Part shown: in pieces, positions 1-6,975 of the stretch
How the letters are laid out: every line of letters begins with the position of its first letter
How positions within the stretch are numbered: the first letter of the stretch is position 1
NCBI GenBank assembly: GCA_902470905.1
Contig: CABRIC010000005.1
Span: 1 to 64,000 of the forward strand
Length of the DNA stretch: 64,000 bases
DNA from: an uncultured Collinsella sp.
GTDB lineage: Bacteria > Actinomycetota > Coriobacteriia > Coriobacteriales > Coriobacteriaceae
Direction of reading: 5' to 3'
Notes under the pieces: model-generated
Databases searched by the model: none
What the model was told of the DNA's origin: nothing
The model's input: only the letters and a program-made list of their open reading frames with translations
Position numbers and translations under genes: made by a program

Positions 1-46
1 AGATAGCGTAGCGTCTCGTGGGCTCGGAGATGTGTATAAGAGACAG
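1..46. other. Residual Illumina Nextera adapter (non-genomic)
   Basis: Bases 13-46 match the 34-base Nextera read-2 transposase adapter, which begins GTCTCGTGGGCTCGG and ends in the mosaic end AGATGTGTATAAGAGACAG. Bases 1-4 (AGAT) fit the end of the P7 primer and bases 5-12 (AGCGTAGC) fit an 8-base index. Translating this stretch gives the familiar artefact peptide MCIRDS. It should be trimmed, and genomic sequence starts at 47. Confidence 0.97.
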
Positions 47-254
47 CCGTCGCACCAACCGCCAGGTCAGTCGTAGACTGCTCTTCCTTCTTCGCCTCTT
101 CCTTCTTGTCGCCATCGCCAGCGTCCTCGGAGACGGTCGCCTTATCGCTACCACAACCGGTAAGAAGACCGGCAGTCCCCAAGGCGACGGCGGCGAATGC
201 GCCCAGTGCAGCGCGACGGCTCAGCAGCACTTCGTTTTCAAGCTTTTTCATCAT
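47..254 (-). CDS. Lipoprotein N-terminal fragment (3' end lost at contig edge)
   Basis: Reading from ATG at 254 (or the adjacent ATG at 251) the product begins MMKKLENEVLLSRRAALG, followed by a hydrophobic alanine-rich stretch and a lipobox LLTGCGS. The Ser-Arg-Arg before the hydrophobic core resembles a Tat-type signal. After the lipid-attached cysteine comes a Lys/Glu/Asp-rich linker, as in substrate-binding lipoproteins. The gene runs into the adapter at 46, so the functional domain is missing and the ligand cannot be named. The ribosome binding site AGGAAGG (rc of 259-265 region) lies inside a 14-bp inverted repeat. Confidence 0.7.
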
Positions 255-256
255 GC

Positions 257-310
257 ATCCTTCCTACGATCCGGCTACCGTGCCGGCACACAGCACATCG
301 TAGGAAGGAT
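257..310 (-). promoter_or_regulatory. 14-bp perfect inverted repeat covering the lipoprotein RBS
   Basis: Bases 257-270 (ATCCTTCCTACGAT) and 297-310 (ATCGTAGGAAGGAT) are perfect reverse complements separated by 26 nt, which themselves contain a smaller CCGGC/GCCGG hairpin. In the minus-strand transcript the 3' arm contains the Shine-Dalgarno AGGAAGG of the lipoprotein gene and the 5' arm contains its complement, so the RNA could hide the ribosome binding site. It could also be a protein operator. Confidence 0.5.
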
Positions 311-415
311 TAAACTTGAATTCATTAGCTGAGAGCTAAGGCTGCGGTAAACGGCCAATGCAGTTATCCAAACGCCGAGCAAACGCACTTTGCGCAACCG
401 TCTGCTGGCAGTGCA

Positions 416-739
416 TCAACCCACCGTGACGGATTCCCCGGTAAAGGTGCTCACAAGCAACAGGATAAAGAAGGCCAAATAGCTGATGCTCAGCAGGTAG
501 GCGATGGCCAAAAAGGCAATCCATCCTACATTGGTCTTACCGTCGGCACGGCGCTGCTCACGACTGCGATAAAGCCAAATCGTCACGCCGATAGCAGTGA
601 TAAACAGTACGAGTGCCGCCGTAGCCAGCCCAGCAAGCACAAACATCACGCCAATGCCCACAGCGATGACCGGAAGCAGCAGCAAACCGCACCCGCATCC
701 ACCCGGACTATATACGGCAGACTGTCGGCGTCGCCTCAT
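416..739 (-). CDS. Small multi-pass membrane protein, function unknown
   Basis: The 107-residue product starts MRRRRQSAVYSPGG and contains a glycine/cysteine-rich lead, two adjacent hydrophobic segments near residues 20-58 and a third near residues 78-103. The start at ATG 739 is chosen over a GTG at 769 that would abut the higA stop; neither has a strong ribosome binding site, so the start is uncertain. It lies just downstream of higBA on the same strand and could be co-transcribed. No family was recognised. The basic N-terminus before the first membrane segment suggests a cytoplasmic N-terminus. Confidence 0.55.
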   Translation of the reverse strand: MRRRRQSAVYSPGGCGCGLLLLPVIAVGIGVMFVLAGLATAALVLFITAIGVTIWLYRSREQRRADGKTNVGWIAFLAIAYLLSISYLAFFILLLVSTFTGESVTVG

Positions 740-768
740 CGCCGCGCCACCCCCATCATCTTTGAGCA

Positions 769-1110
769 CTACAGTGCGATAGCCTGCTGAACAGGAACGA
801 TCTTGTCGAGTTCCGGTTCGATCCGCCTTTTCTCGGCCTCAAGGTCAAACGCCACCTGAGCGCGCAGCCAATAACCATCCGTCAGGCTAAAATAACGGCA
901 AAGACGGAGGTCGGTGTCGGCCGTCACGCGACGTTTTCCCAAGACAATCTGCCCGATACGCTGAGCCGGAATCCCAGTCTCTTTCGCAAGGCGATATTGA
1001 GAAATGCCCATGGGAACAAGAAACTCCTCTTTGAGAAGCTCACCAGGAGTCACCGGCGACAGCAAATCGGCCGAAGTCTCATCACTTGTGATAATCGACG
1101 ATTTCGACAT
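769..1110 (-). CDS. higA: HigA-family antitoxin (XRE helix-turn-helix)
   Basis: The 113-residue protein carries the HigA signature: PGELLKEEFLVPMGISQYRLAK, then a helix-turn-helix (IPAQRIGQIVLGKRRVTADTDLRL), then the segment YWLRAQVAFDLEAEKR typical of the VapI/HigA group. The family binds and neutralises the HigB mRNA interferase and represses its own promoter. ATG 1110 is chosen because AGGAG lies about 10 nt upstream; it overlaps the end of higB by 29 bp, the usual toxin-first higBA order. A perfect palindrome at 1375-1387 is a candidate binding site. Confidence 0.9.
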   Translation of the reverse strand: MSKSSIITSDETSADLLSPVTPGELLKEEFLVPMGISQYRLAKETGIPAQRIGQIVLGKRRVTADTDLRLCRYFSLTDGYWLRAQVAFDLEAEKRRIEPELDKIVPVQQAIAL

Positions 1111-1363
1111 TCCAAGCCATCTCCTGTCTCCACTCAAAACAGACCCGATAGCGCTCGTTAACACGGATGCTATATTGACCGGCACGATCGCCCTTCAAAG
1201 CTTCCAGGCGGTTGCCCGGTGGAACGCGAAGATCATCAAGCGAAGCACAAACCTGCAGTTGGCGAATCTTCCTCAACGCAACACGCTCAAAGGGCACGAA
1301 CCTCCTGACCCGCACACCCATGGCAAAGCGTTCGGTATCCTCATCTTTATACGATGCAATCAT
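1082..1363 (-). CDS. higB: HigB-family toxin (RelE/ParE-like mRNA interferase)
   Basis: The 93-residue product has the family pattern MIASYKDEDTERF at the N-terminus, LRKIRQLQVCASLDDLRVPPGNRLEALKGDRAGQYSIRVNERYRVCFEW in the body and a terminal VEIVDYHK. HigB toxins cleave translated mRNA at the ribosome; the conserved IRVNxRYRxCF core is present, so the protein looks intact. The length matches the family. The ribosome binding site AAGG precedes ATG 1363 by about 7 nt, and higA follows with a 29-bp overlap. Confidence 0.92.
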   Translation of the reverse strand: MIASYKDEDTERFAMGVRVRRFVPFERVALRKIRQLQVCASLDDLRVPPGNRLEALKGDRAGQYSIRVNERYRVCFEWRQEMAWNVEIVDYHK

Positions 1364-1374
1364 AGTATCGCCTT

Positions 1375-1420
1375 ACGTTAGTAACGTCAAACGTTTCTAT
1401 AGACTTACATCTCTATTATA
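1375..1420 (-). promoter_or_regulatory. higBA promoter and candidate HigA operator
   Basis: On the minus strand a TATAAT -10 hexamer lies at 1420-1415, with no convincing -35. Between it and higB is the perfect palindrome ACGTTA-G-TAACGT (1375-1387). HigA antitoxins bind short palindromes near their own start, so this is a good autoregulatory operator candidate. Confidence 0.5.
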
Positions 1421-1465
1421 TCGTACATTTGTTCGTGTTTTCTAGAACAAATAGTTCTTTGCGCC

Positions 1466-2653
1466 TTAGTCAAGCAAAAGCAATCGTTTGTAGACATCGA
1501 GGCCTTTGAGTAGGATTTCCTCGTCGAAGAGCATGCTATCGGTATGCAGAGCGCTTGTGGCATAAGCGGGACAGCCATCCGAATCACTCGGGTTGTCTTG
1601 GTCCTCTGGCATACCCGTGCCCAGCAGGAAAAACACGCCCGGCAGATGGCGTTGATAGAACGCGAAATCCTCGGCGATCAGCAGCGGTTCCTCCACAAGC
1701 TGCAGCCCGGGCAAGGCAGGCGCGACGCTGGCAAACAACTCGGGGTCGTTGTCGACCGGCGGATAGCCCTCGGCAAAGTCGAGATCGTACGTACAGCCTG
1801 TTGCGGCACAGGCATCGTCCAGCACGCGGCGCACGCCTTCGCGCGCCCGGTCGAACATGTCGTCCGTAAACACACGCAGGCTTCCGGCCACATGGGCCTC
1901 CCCCGCCACCGCGTTGCAAACCGTACCGGCCTGCAGCAGACCAAACTTACCGATACAGGGCTCGTCGGTGCCCAGCTCGTCCATCAGTTCGCGCTCGGCA
2001 ACCAAGAACTTGGCAGCCGCCAGCGCCGCATCGTGCGACTCCTCGACCGGAACGCCATAGGTCTTAGCGATATGGATGCTCGTCCCGTGAATATGAATGT
2101 GTGTCTCACTCGAACGCGCCAGCAGCGGACCGGAACAACTCGCCAACGTGCCGGCAGGCAGATCGGGCCACACATGGAAGCCAAAAATGCGGTCAGCCCC
2201 ATAGCGCTCGAACACACCGCTCTCGCATACCGTCTTGGCACCACCGGTCGTTTCCTCGGCCGGCTGGAACACAAAGAGAACGTTGCGCCTAATGGCGCCC
2301 GGCTGCTCGCGAATCGTACGGTCGACATACGTCGCGGCGGCAAGTGCCATGGCCATGTGTCCGTCATGTCCGCAAGCGTGCATCTTGCCGGGATGGATCG
2401 AGGCAAAGGCCGCTCCCGTCGCCTCCGCGATGGGCAGCGCATCCATATCGGCGCGAATCGCCGTGGCACGCGCGGCACCAACGCCAGCGTCGAAGAAAGC
2501 GCAGACGCAGCTGGGACACGGATGGGTCACCTCGCAAGCGAGCGGCGCCAACACGCCCTCGATATAGGCAATAGTCTGTGGAAGATCGAAATCGAGCTCC
2601 GGAATGCGATGGAGATCGCGGCGATAGCGACGGAGTTCTTGGAGCTCGGTCAT
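1466..2653 (-). CDS. M20-family amidohydrolase, candidate N-acetyldiaminopimelate deacetylase
   Basis: The 395-residue protein has the M20D amidohydrolase motifs in order: RRDLHRIPEL near the start, RADMDALPI, MHACGHDGHMAMAL (metal ligands) and FQPAEET (catalytic Glu), then a late H in ALHTDSM. These enzymes remove acyl groups from amino acids at a di-metal centre in the cytoplasm. Start ATG 2653 follows GAAGGGA. It is transcribed divergently from the lysine operon, which uses an acetyl-type DapH. That pathway needs an M20 deacetylase, so N-acetyl-LL-diaminopimelate deacetylase is a reasonable inference. A general hippurate-hydrolase-like role cannot be excluded. Confidence 0.85.
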   Translation of the reverse strand: MTELQELRRYRRDLHRIPELDFDLPQTIAYIEGVLAPLACEVTHPCPSCVCAFFDAGVGAARATAIRADMDALPIAEATGAAFASIHPGKMHACGHDGHMAMALAAATYVDRTIREQPGAIRRNVLFVFQPAEETTGGAKTVCESGVFERYGADRIFGFHVWPDLPAGTLASCSGPLLARSSETHIHIHGTSIHIAKTYGVPVEESHDAALAAAKFLVAERELMDELGTDEPCIGKFGLLQAGTVCNAVAGEAHVAGSLRVFTDDMFDRAREGVRRVLDDACAATGCTYDLDFAEGYPPVDNDPELFASVAPALPGLQLVEEPLLIAEDFAFYQRHLPGVFFLLGTGMPEDQDNPSDSDGCPAYATSALHTDSMLFDEEILLKGLDVYKRLLLLD

Positions 2654-2803
2654 AGAGAATCCCTTCGTGAGGCACATCTGTTGCAACTTATTGTGATACA
2701 GGATTGTGGCACACATGTTTCCAGCATATTGCTGCATTTTTTAAACGTTATATACGAATACTCTTGTTTGGTAAAGTGCAACGTGATAGGGTCTTTACCA
2801 CTT

Positions 2804-2960
2804 GATAGAGGCGCGGGCACGAAGAGCCGCGGGCGAGCCGGCAGGCTTTGACCCCGTGGGGAGGCGAAACCCGCCGAACTGGGTTTTTCGGGCACGAACA
2901 ACCTGGTGGGCCTGTGGGAAACACCCACAGGACTGTCTGCAGCAATGCGGGAGCGCTATC
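2804..2960 (+). ncRNA. Lysine riboswitch (L-box)
   Basis: The 157-nt leader begins GATAGAGGCGCGG and closes with GGGAGCGCTATC, so GATAG (2804-2808) and CTATC (2956-2960) form P1. Conserved lysine-aptamer segments lie between: AGAGGCGCG, GGGAGGCGAAACCCGCC followed by GAACTGGG, and CCTGG...ACTGTC. It sits directly upstream of lysA-dapA-dapB-dapH, the expected target. Just upstream is a further 7-bp hairpin (GGTAAAG 2770-2776 with CTTTACC 2793-2799). Confidence 0.88.
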
Positions 2961-3031
2961 CGGACATTGGGTCCACGCTATGCGGATTCGATGCGCAGAT
3001 GGCGCCGTCTGGATAGCGAGGTTTACGGGAC
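2954..3031 (+). promoter_or_regulatory. Riboswitch expression platform overlapping the lysA RBS
   Basis: GGATAGCG at 3011-3018, next to the GAGG ribosome binding site of lysA (3017-3022 region), is perfectly complementary to the 3' strand of P1 (CGCTATCC, 2954-2961). A second copy of CGCTAT at 2976-2981 can pair with the same segment. There is no U-rich terminator. The layout suggests control of translation initiation by mutually exclusive pairings; which fold is the lysine-bound state cannot be settled by eye. Confidence 0.5.
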
Positions 3032-5341
3032 ATGGCATTGACCCCCAACGAGGCATATGCGGCCAAGCAGCCGTTTGTGGACAAGGAGACACTCGAGCAT
3101 ATCGTCGAGCAGTTCCCCACGCCGTTTCATCTATACGACGAGGCGGGCATCCGCCGCAACATGCAAGAAGTGCGCGACGCCTTTGCATGGAACCCGGGCT
3201 TTAAGGAGTACTTTGCCGTCAAGGCCAATCCCAACCCGGCGCTCATCTCCATTCTCAACGAATACGGCTGCGGCTGCGATTGCTCGAGCTATACCGAGCT
3301 CATGATCGCCCGCTCGCTGGGCATCACGGGACACGACATCATGTTCTCTTCCAACGACACGCCGGCTGCCGACTTTGAGCTCGCCAACAAGCTGGGTGCC
3401 ATCGTCAACTTTGACGACATCAGCCACATCGAGTTCTTTGAGCGTGTTGCGGGGCCCATCCCCAAAACGGTCAGCTGCCGCTTTAATCCAGGCGGCCTGT
3501 TCCAACTCTCCAACGGCATCATGGACAACCCGGGCGACTCCAAATATGGCATGACCACCGAGCAGCTCTTTGAGGCCTTCCGCATGCTCAAGGCCAAGGG
3601 CGCCGAGAATTTTGGCATCCATGCCTTCCTTGCCAGCAACACCGTCACTAACGACTACTATCCCAAGCTCGCACGCATCCTCTTTAAACTTGCCGTGCGC
3701 CTGGAGCGCGAGACCGGCGCACATGTCGCCTTTATCAATCTGTCCGGCGGTGTGGGTATCCCCTACCTGCCCGAGCAGCAGGCTAACGACATTCACGCCA
3801 TCGGTGAGGGCGTACACGCAGCCTACGACGAGATTCTGGTCCCCGCCGGCATGGGCGATGTGGCGATCTGCACCGAGATGGGTCGCTTTATGATGGGCCC
3901 CTACGGCTGCCTGGTCACCAAGGCCATCCACGAGAAGCAGATCTACAAGGACTATATCGGCGTGGACGCAAGCGCCGTCGATCTGATTCGTCCTGCCATG
4001 TATGGCGCCTACCACCACATTACGGTGATGGGCCAGCCGGGTGGCGACGACAAGACCACAGCGCCCGTCACGGACACCTACGACATCACGGGCAATCTGT
4101 GCGAGAACAACGACAAGTTCGCCATCGATCGCGAGCTGCCGCATATCGACATGGGCGACCTGCTTGTGATCCACGATACCGGCGCGCATGGCTACTCCAT
4201 GGGCTACAACTACAATGGACGCCTGCGCTCCGCCGAGGTCCTGTTGCGCCCCGATGGCTCGGCCGACCTCATCCGCCGCGCCGAGCGCCCGGGCGATTAC
4301 TTTGCCACGCTCGACGTGCTGCCGAGCGGCCGAGAGCTGCTGGCCAAGTCGCGCGCCGAAAGTGCCCGCCGTCGCGCCCAAGACGAGCGCCTGGCAGTCG
4401 CCGCCCAATGGAACAAACGCATCCAGATCGCGGACGCGAAGGAGAAGAACATGGACATCCGCAACCTCGAGGGCTCAATCGTCGCCCTCGTCACGCCGTT
4501 TAAAAAGGATGGCAGTGTCGACTTTGACGCACTCGAGCGCCTTATCGATTTCCACCTGCAAAACGGCACCGACGCCATCCTCACCCTGGGCACCACCGGC
4601 GAGAGCGCCACGATGACCGACGACGAGGACAACTCCGTCGTCGCCGCCGTGGTCAAGCATGTTGCAGGACGCGTCCCCGTCATTGCTGGCTCGGGCTCCA
4701 ACTCCACGCAGACCATGCTCACCAAGTCGCTTACTTACCAGGGCTTGGGAGCCGACGGCCTGCTGCTCATTACCCCCTACTACAACAAGTCCAACGAAGA
4801 GGGTATCTATCAGCACTTTAAGACCGTCGCCGATGCCGTGGACATCCCCTGCATCCTGTACAACATCCCCGGCCGCTGCGGCTGCGGTATCAGCGAGCGC
4901 AACGTAGAGCGCCTGGCCGCGCACCCCAACATCATGGGTATTAAGGAGGCCTCGGGCAACGTCGCCTACGCGGCCAAGATCGCCCACCTGCTGTCAGACG
5001 ACTTCCGCATGTACTCGGGCGAGGACGCGCTTACCGTGCCGCTCATGAGCCTGGGCGCCTCGGGCACCATCAGCGTGTGGGCAGACGTGCAGCCGCAGCT
5101 CGTGCATGACATGTGCCGTGCCTATTTGGACGGTGACGTGGCGCGTGCCCGCGATATCCAAATTGCCGGCCAGCCGCTCATCAATGCCCTCTTTAGTGAG
5201 GTCAACCCCATCCCCGTCAAAGAGGCGCTCGCCCAGATGGGTATGATCGAGGCAAACTACCGCATGCCGCTGTGCCCCATGGCAGACGACACGCGCTCTG
5301 CACTTACCGATGCTCTGAAGGGGGCTGGTCTGCTTGATTAA
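3032..5341 (+). CDS. lysA-dapA: LysA-DapA in-frame fusion: diaminopimelate decarboxylase plus 4-hydroxy-tetrahydrodipicolinate synthase
   Basis: One 769-residue frame holds two complete enzymes. Residues 1-473 are a fold-type III PLP decarboxylase: YFAVKANPNP (PLP lysine K64), LSGGVGIPYLP, TEMGRFMMGPYG, NLCENND (C357) and HGYSMGYNYN (Y388). Residues 474-769 are a full-length DapA: TLGTTGE, LYNIPGR (Y610) and GIKEASG (Schiff-base K638). DapA makes the first committed precursor and LysA carries out the last step to lysine. The joint (ADAKEKN-MDIRNLEG) has no stop codon. ATG 4451 at the joint is preceded by AAGGAG at an ideal distance, so a separate DapA may also be translated. Start ATG 3032 follows GAGG. 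dapB overlaps by 8 bp. Confidence 0.9.
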   Translation: MALTPNEAYAAKQPFVDKETLEHIVEQFPTPFHLYDEAGIRRNMQEVRDAFAWNPGFKEYFAVKANPNPALISILNEYGCGCDCSSYTELMIARSLGITGHDIMFSSNDTPAADFELANKLGAIVNFDDISHIEFFERVAGPIPKTVSCRFNPGGLFQLSNGIMDNPGDSKYGMTTEQLFEAFRMLKAKGAENFGIHAFLASNTVTNDYYPKLARILFKLAVRLERETGAHVAFINLSGGVGIPYLPEQQANDIHAIGEGVHAAYDEILVPAGMGDVAICTEMGRFMMGPYGCLVTKAIHEKQIYKDYIGVDASAVDLIRPAMYGAYHHITVMGQPGGDDKTTAPVTDTYDITGNLCENNDKFAIDRELPHIDMGDLLVIHDTGAHGYSMGYNYNGRLRSAEVLLRPDGSADLIRRAERPGDYFATLDVLPSGRELLAKSRAESARRRAQDERLAVAAQWNKRIQIADAKEKNMDIRNLEGSIVALVTPFKKDGSVDFDALERLIDFHLQNGTDAILTLGTTGESATMTDDEDNSVVAAVVKHVAGRVPVIAGSGSNSTQTMLTKSLTYQGLGADGLLLITPYYNKSNEEGIYQHFKTVADAVDIPCILYNIPGRCGCGISERNVERLAAHPNIMGIKEASGNVAYAAKIAHLLSDDFRMYSGEDALTVPLMSLGASGTISVWADVQPQLVHDMCRAYLDGDVARARDIQIAGQPLINALFSEVNPIPVKEALAQMGMIEANYRMPLCPMADDTRSALTDALKGAGLLD
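4439..4453 (+). promoter_or_regulatory. Internal ribosome binding site at the LysA/DapA junction
   Basis: The sequence GAAGGAGAAGAACATG places a strong Shine-Dalgarno (AAGGAG) 6-7 nt before an in-frame ATG at 4451, the first codon of the DapA module. A fusion protein would not need this. It suggests either that free DapA is also produced or that the fusion arose recently by loss of the lysA stop codon. Confidence 0.7.
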
Positions 5342-6074
5342 GACCGTCATTATGGGAACGGGCCGCATGGGCTCGCTCATCCGCACCACCGCCGAGGGCG
5401 TTGTCGACGCCGCCGGTCAACCCGTTTTTGATATCGTGGCCCAGATTGGCTTCGATTTGAGCAAGCTCGAGAACGCACCGGCTGCCGATGTGATTATCGA
5501 CTTCTCGAACGTCGTGACCTTCGATGCCGTCGTCGCCTATGTCGAGCGCACGGGCGCGGCGTTGGTCTCGGGCACCACAGGCTACACCCCCGAGCAGATG
5601 GACCGTCTGCGCGAGCTGGGCCAGAACACCCGCGTTATGCACTCGGGCAATTACTCCATCGGCATCGCAGCCCTGCGTCATCTAGTGGCCCAGGCCACGC
5701 GCGAGTTGCCCGGCTTTGACTGCGAAATCGTCGAGACGCACCACAACCAAAAGGTCGACGCCCCCAGCGGTACCGCCAAGCTGCTGCTCGACGCCGTAGT
5801 CGAGGCCGAGCCCGAGACAGGCTACCACCCCGTCTACGGACGCGAGGGCATGTGCGGCGCGCGCGATCCCAAGGAGATCGGCATGCACTCGCTGCGCGGT
5901 GGCACTGTCGCCGGCGTCCACGAAGTGAGTTTCTTTGGCCAGGACGAGGAGGTCACGCTCACCCACCGCGCCACGAGCCGTCAGATCTTCGTCAACGGCG
6001 CCCTGGCCGCCGCCCAGAAGCTCGTCACCCGCGAACCCGGCTTCTATACGTTCGACCAGGTCATGTTTGCCTAA
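5334..6074 (+). CDS. dapB: 4-hydroxy-tetrahydrodipicolinate reductase
   Basis: This 246-residue NAD(P)H-dependent reductase converts the DapA product to tetrahydrodipicolinate. The dinucleotide-binding loop GTGRMGS is at residues 8-14, GTTGY at 80-84, and the catalytic ETHHNQKVDAPSGTAK at 134-149. The length is normal. A TTG at 5334 is used: it overlaps the dapA stop codon by 8 bp and is preceded by AAGGGGG, which indicates translational coupling to lysA-dapA. Confidence 0.95.
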   Translation: MIKTVIMGTGRMGSLIRTTAEGVVDAAGQPVFDIVAQIGFDLSKLENAPAADVIIDFSNVVTFDAVVAYVERTGAALVSGTTGYTPEQMDRLRELGQNTRVMHSGNYSIGIAALRHLVAQATRELPGFDCEIVETHHNQKVDAPSGTAKLLLDAVVEAEPETGYHPVYGREGMCGARDPKEIGMHSLRGGTVAGVHEVSFFGQDEEVTLTHRATSRQIFVNGALAAAQKLVTREPGFYTFDQVMFA

Positions 6075-6113
6075 CCAGGTATCAACCGAATCGACCCAAA
6101 GGAGAGATAGCAA

Positions 6114-6833
6114 ATGAGCAACGCAGCCGAGATGGATGCCCAGGAGATTATCAACTACATCGCCACCGCGCCCAAAAAGACACCTGTCAAGCTGTACGTG
6201 CGCGAGAAGCCCAGCATGAAGGTTGCCTGGGGCGACGCACATGTCTACGGCGGCCGTCGCGGCAAGACCGTCTTTGGCGACTGGGATGAGCTCAAGGCCA
6301 TCCTCGATGCCAATGCCGACTCCATCGACTACTACGATGTCGAGAATGACTGCCGCAACTCTGCCGTGCCCATGCTCGACCTTAAGGGCATCAACGCCCG
6401 CATCGAGCCGGGCGCGATCATCCGTGACCGCGTCGAGATCGGCGATCGCGCCGTCATCATGATGGGCGCCATCATCAACATCGGCTCCGTCATTGGCGAA
6501 GGCTCCATGATTGATATGGGCGCCGTGCTGGGCGGCCGCGCCACCGTGGGCAAGAACTGCCACATCGGCGCCGGCACCGTGCTGGCAGGCGTTGTGGAGC
6601 CCGCCAGCGCCACGCCCGTCATCATCGAGGACGATGTCATGATCGGCGCCAACGCCGTGGTCCTGGAGGGCGTGCACGTAGGCAAGGGCGCTGTCGTTGC
6701 CGCCGGCGCCGTGTGCGTCGAGGATGTCCCCGCCGGCGCCGTCGTGGCCGGTGTCCCCGCCCGCGTCATCAAGATGCGCGACGAGAAGACCAGCAGCAAG
6801 ACCGGCCTGGAAGAGGGCTTACGTCAACTTTAA
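6114..6833 (+). CDS. dapH: 2,3,4,5-tetrahydropyridine-2,6-dicarboxylate N-acetyltransferase
   Basis: The 239-residue protein has a DapH-type N-terminal domain (residues 1-90) followed by left-handed beta-helix hexapeptide repeats (ARIEPGAIIRDRVEIGDRAV and onward) and ends near VVAGVPARVIK. Length and order match the acetyl-CoA-using DapH of Bacillus rather than succinyl-type DapD, so this organism appears to use the acetylase branch of lysine synthesis. A strong ribosome binding site AAAGGAGAGATAGCAA precedes ATG 6114. It is the last gene of the riboswitch-controlled operon; a terminator follows. Confidence 0.93.
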   Translation: MSNAAEMDAQEIINYIATAPKKTPVKLYVREKPSMKVAWGDAHVYGGRRGKTVFGDWDELKAILDANADSIDYYDVENDCRNSAVPMLDLKGINARIEPGAIIRDRVEIGDRAVIMMGAIINIGSVIGEGSMIDMGAVLGGRATVGKNCHIGAGTVLAGVVEPASATPVIIEDDVMIGANAVVLEGVHVGKGAVVAAGAVCVEDVPAGAVVAGVPARVIKMRDEKTSSKTGLEEGLRQL

Positions 6834-6837
6834 TAGT

Positions 6838-6864
6838 TACGCGGTTTTGACAAACCGCGTTTTC
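6838..6864 (+). terminator. Rho-independent terminator of the lysine operon
   Basis: CGCGGTTT (6840-6847) and AAACCGCG (6852-6859) form a perfect 8-bp stem with a TGAC loop, followed by TTTT. Confidence 0.85.
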
Positions 6865-6915
6865 GCTGACGTATGCCCAACCTGCGGCGCAATGTCAGCA
6901 ACCAAGCCGAAAACA

Positions 6916-6955
6916 AAAAAGGCCGAAGTCCCGAAGGGCTTCGGCCTTTGTTTTT
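6916..6955. terminator. Bidirectional terminator
   Basis: AAAGGCCGAAG (6918-6928) pairs with CTTCGGCCTTT (6939-6949). An A-run on the left and T-run on the right allow termination in both directions, between the lysine operon and the convergent nucleoid-associated protein gene. Confidence 0.88.
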
Positions 6956-6975
6956 CTGCAACGTCCAAGCACAGC

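Noticed and set aside
18..332. Frame starting MGSEMCIRDS
   Set aside because: It begins in the Nextera adapter, and the genuine gene is on the opposite strand.
1544..2851. Long plus-strand frame opposite the M20 gene
   Set aside because: The product has no family motifs, and the minus-strand frame carries clear M20 motifs; high GC creates long antisense frames.
3131..4408. Minus-strand frame of 425 codons opposite lysA
   Set aside because: Low-complexity Ala/Gly/Val/Asp composition typical of an antisense shadow of a GC-rich gene.
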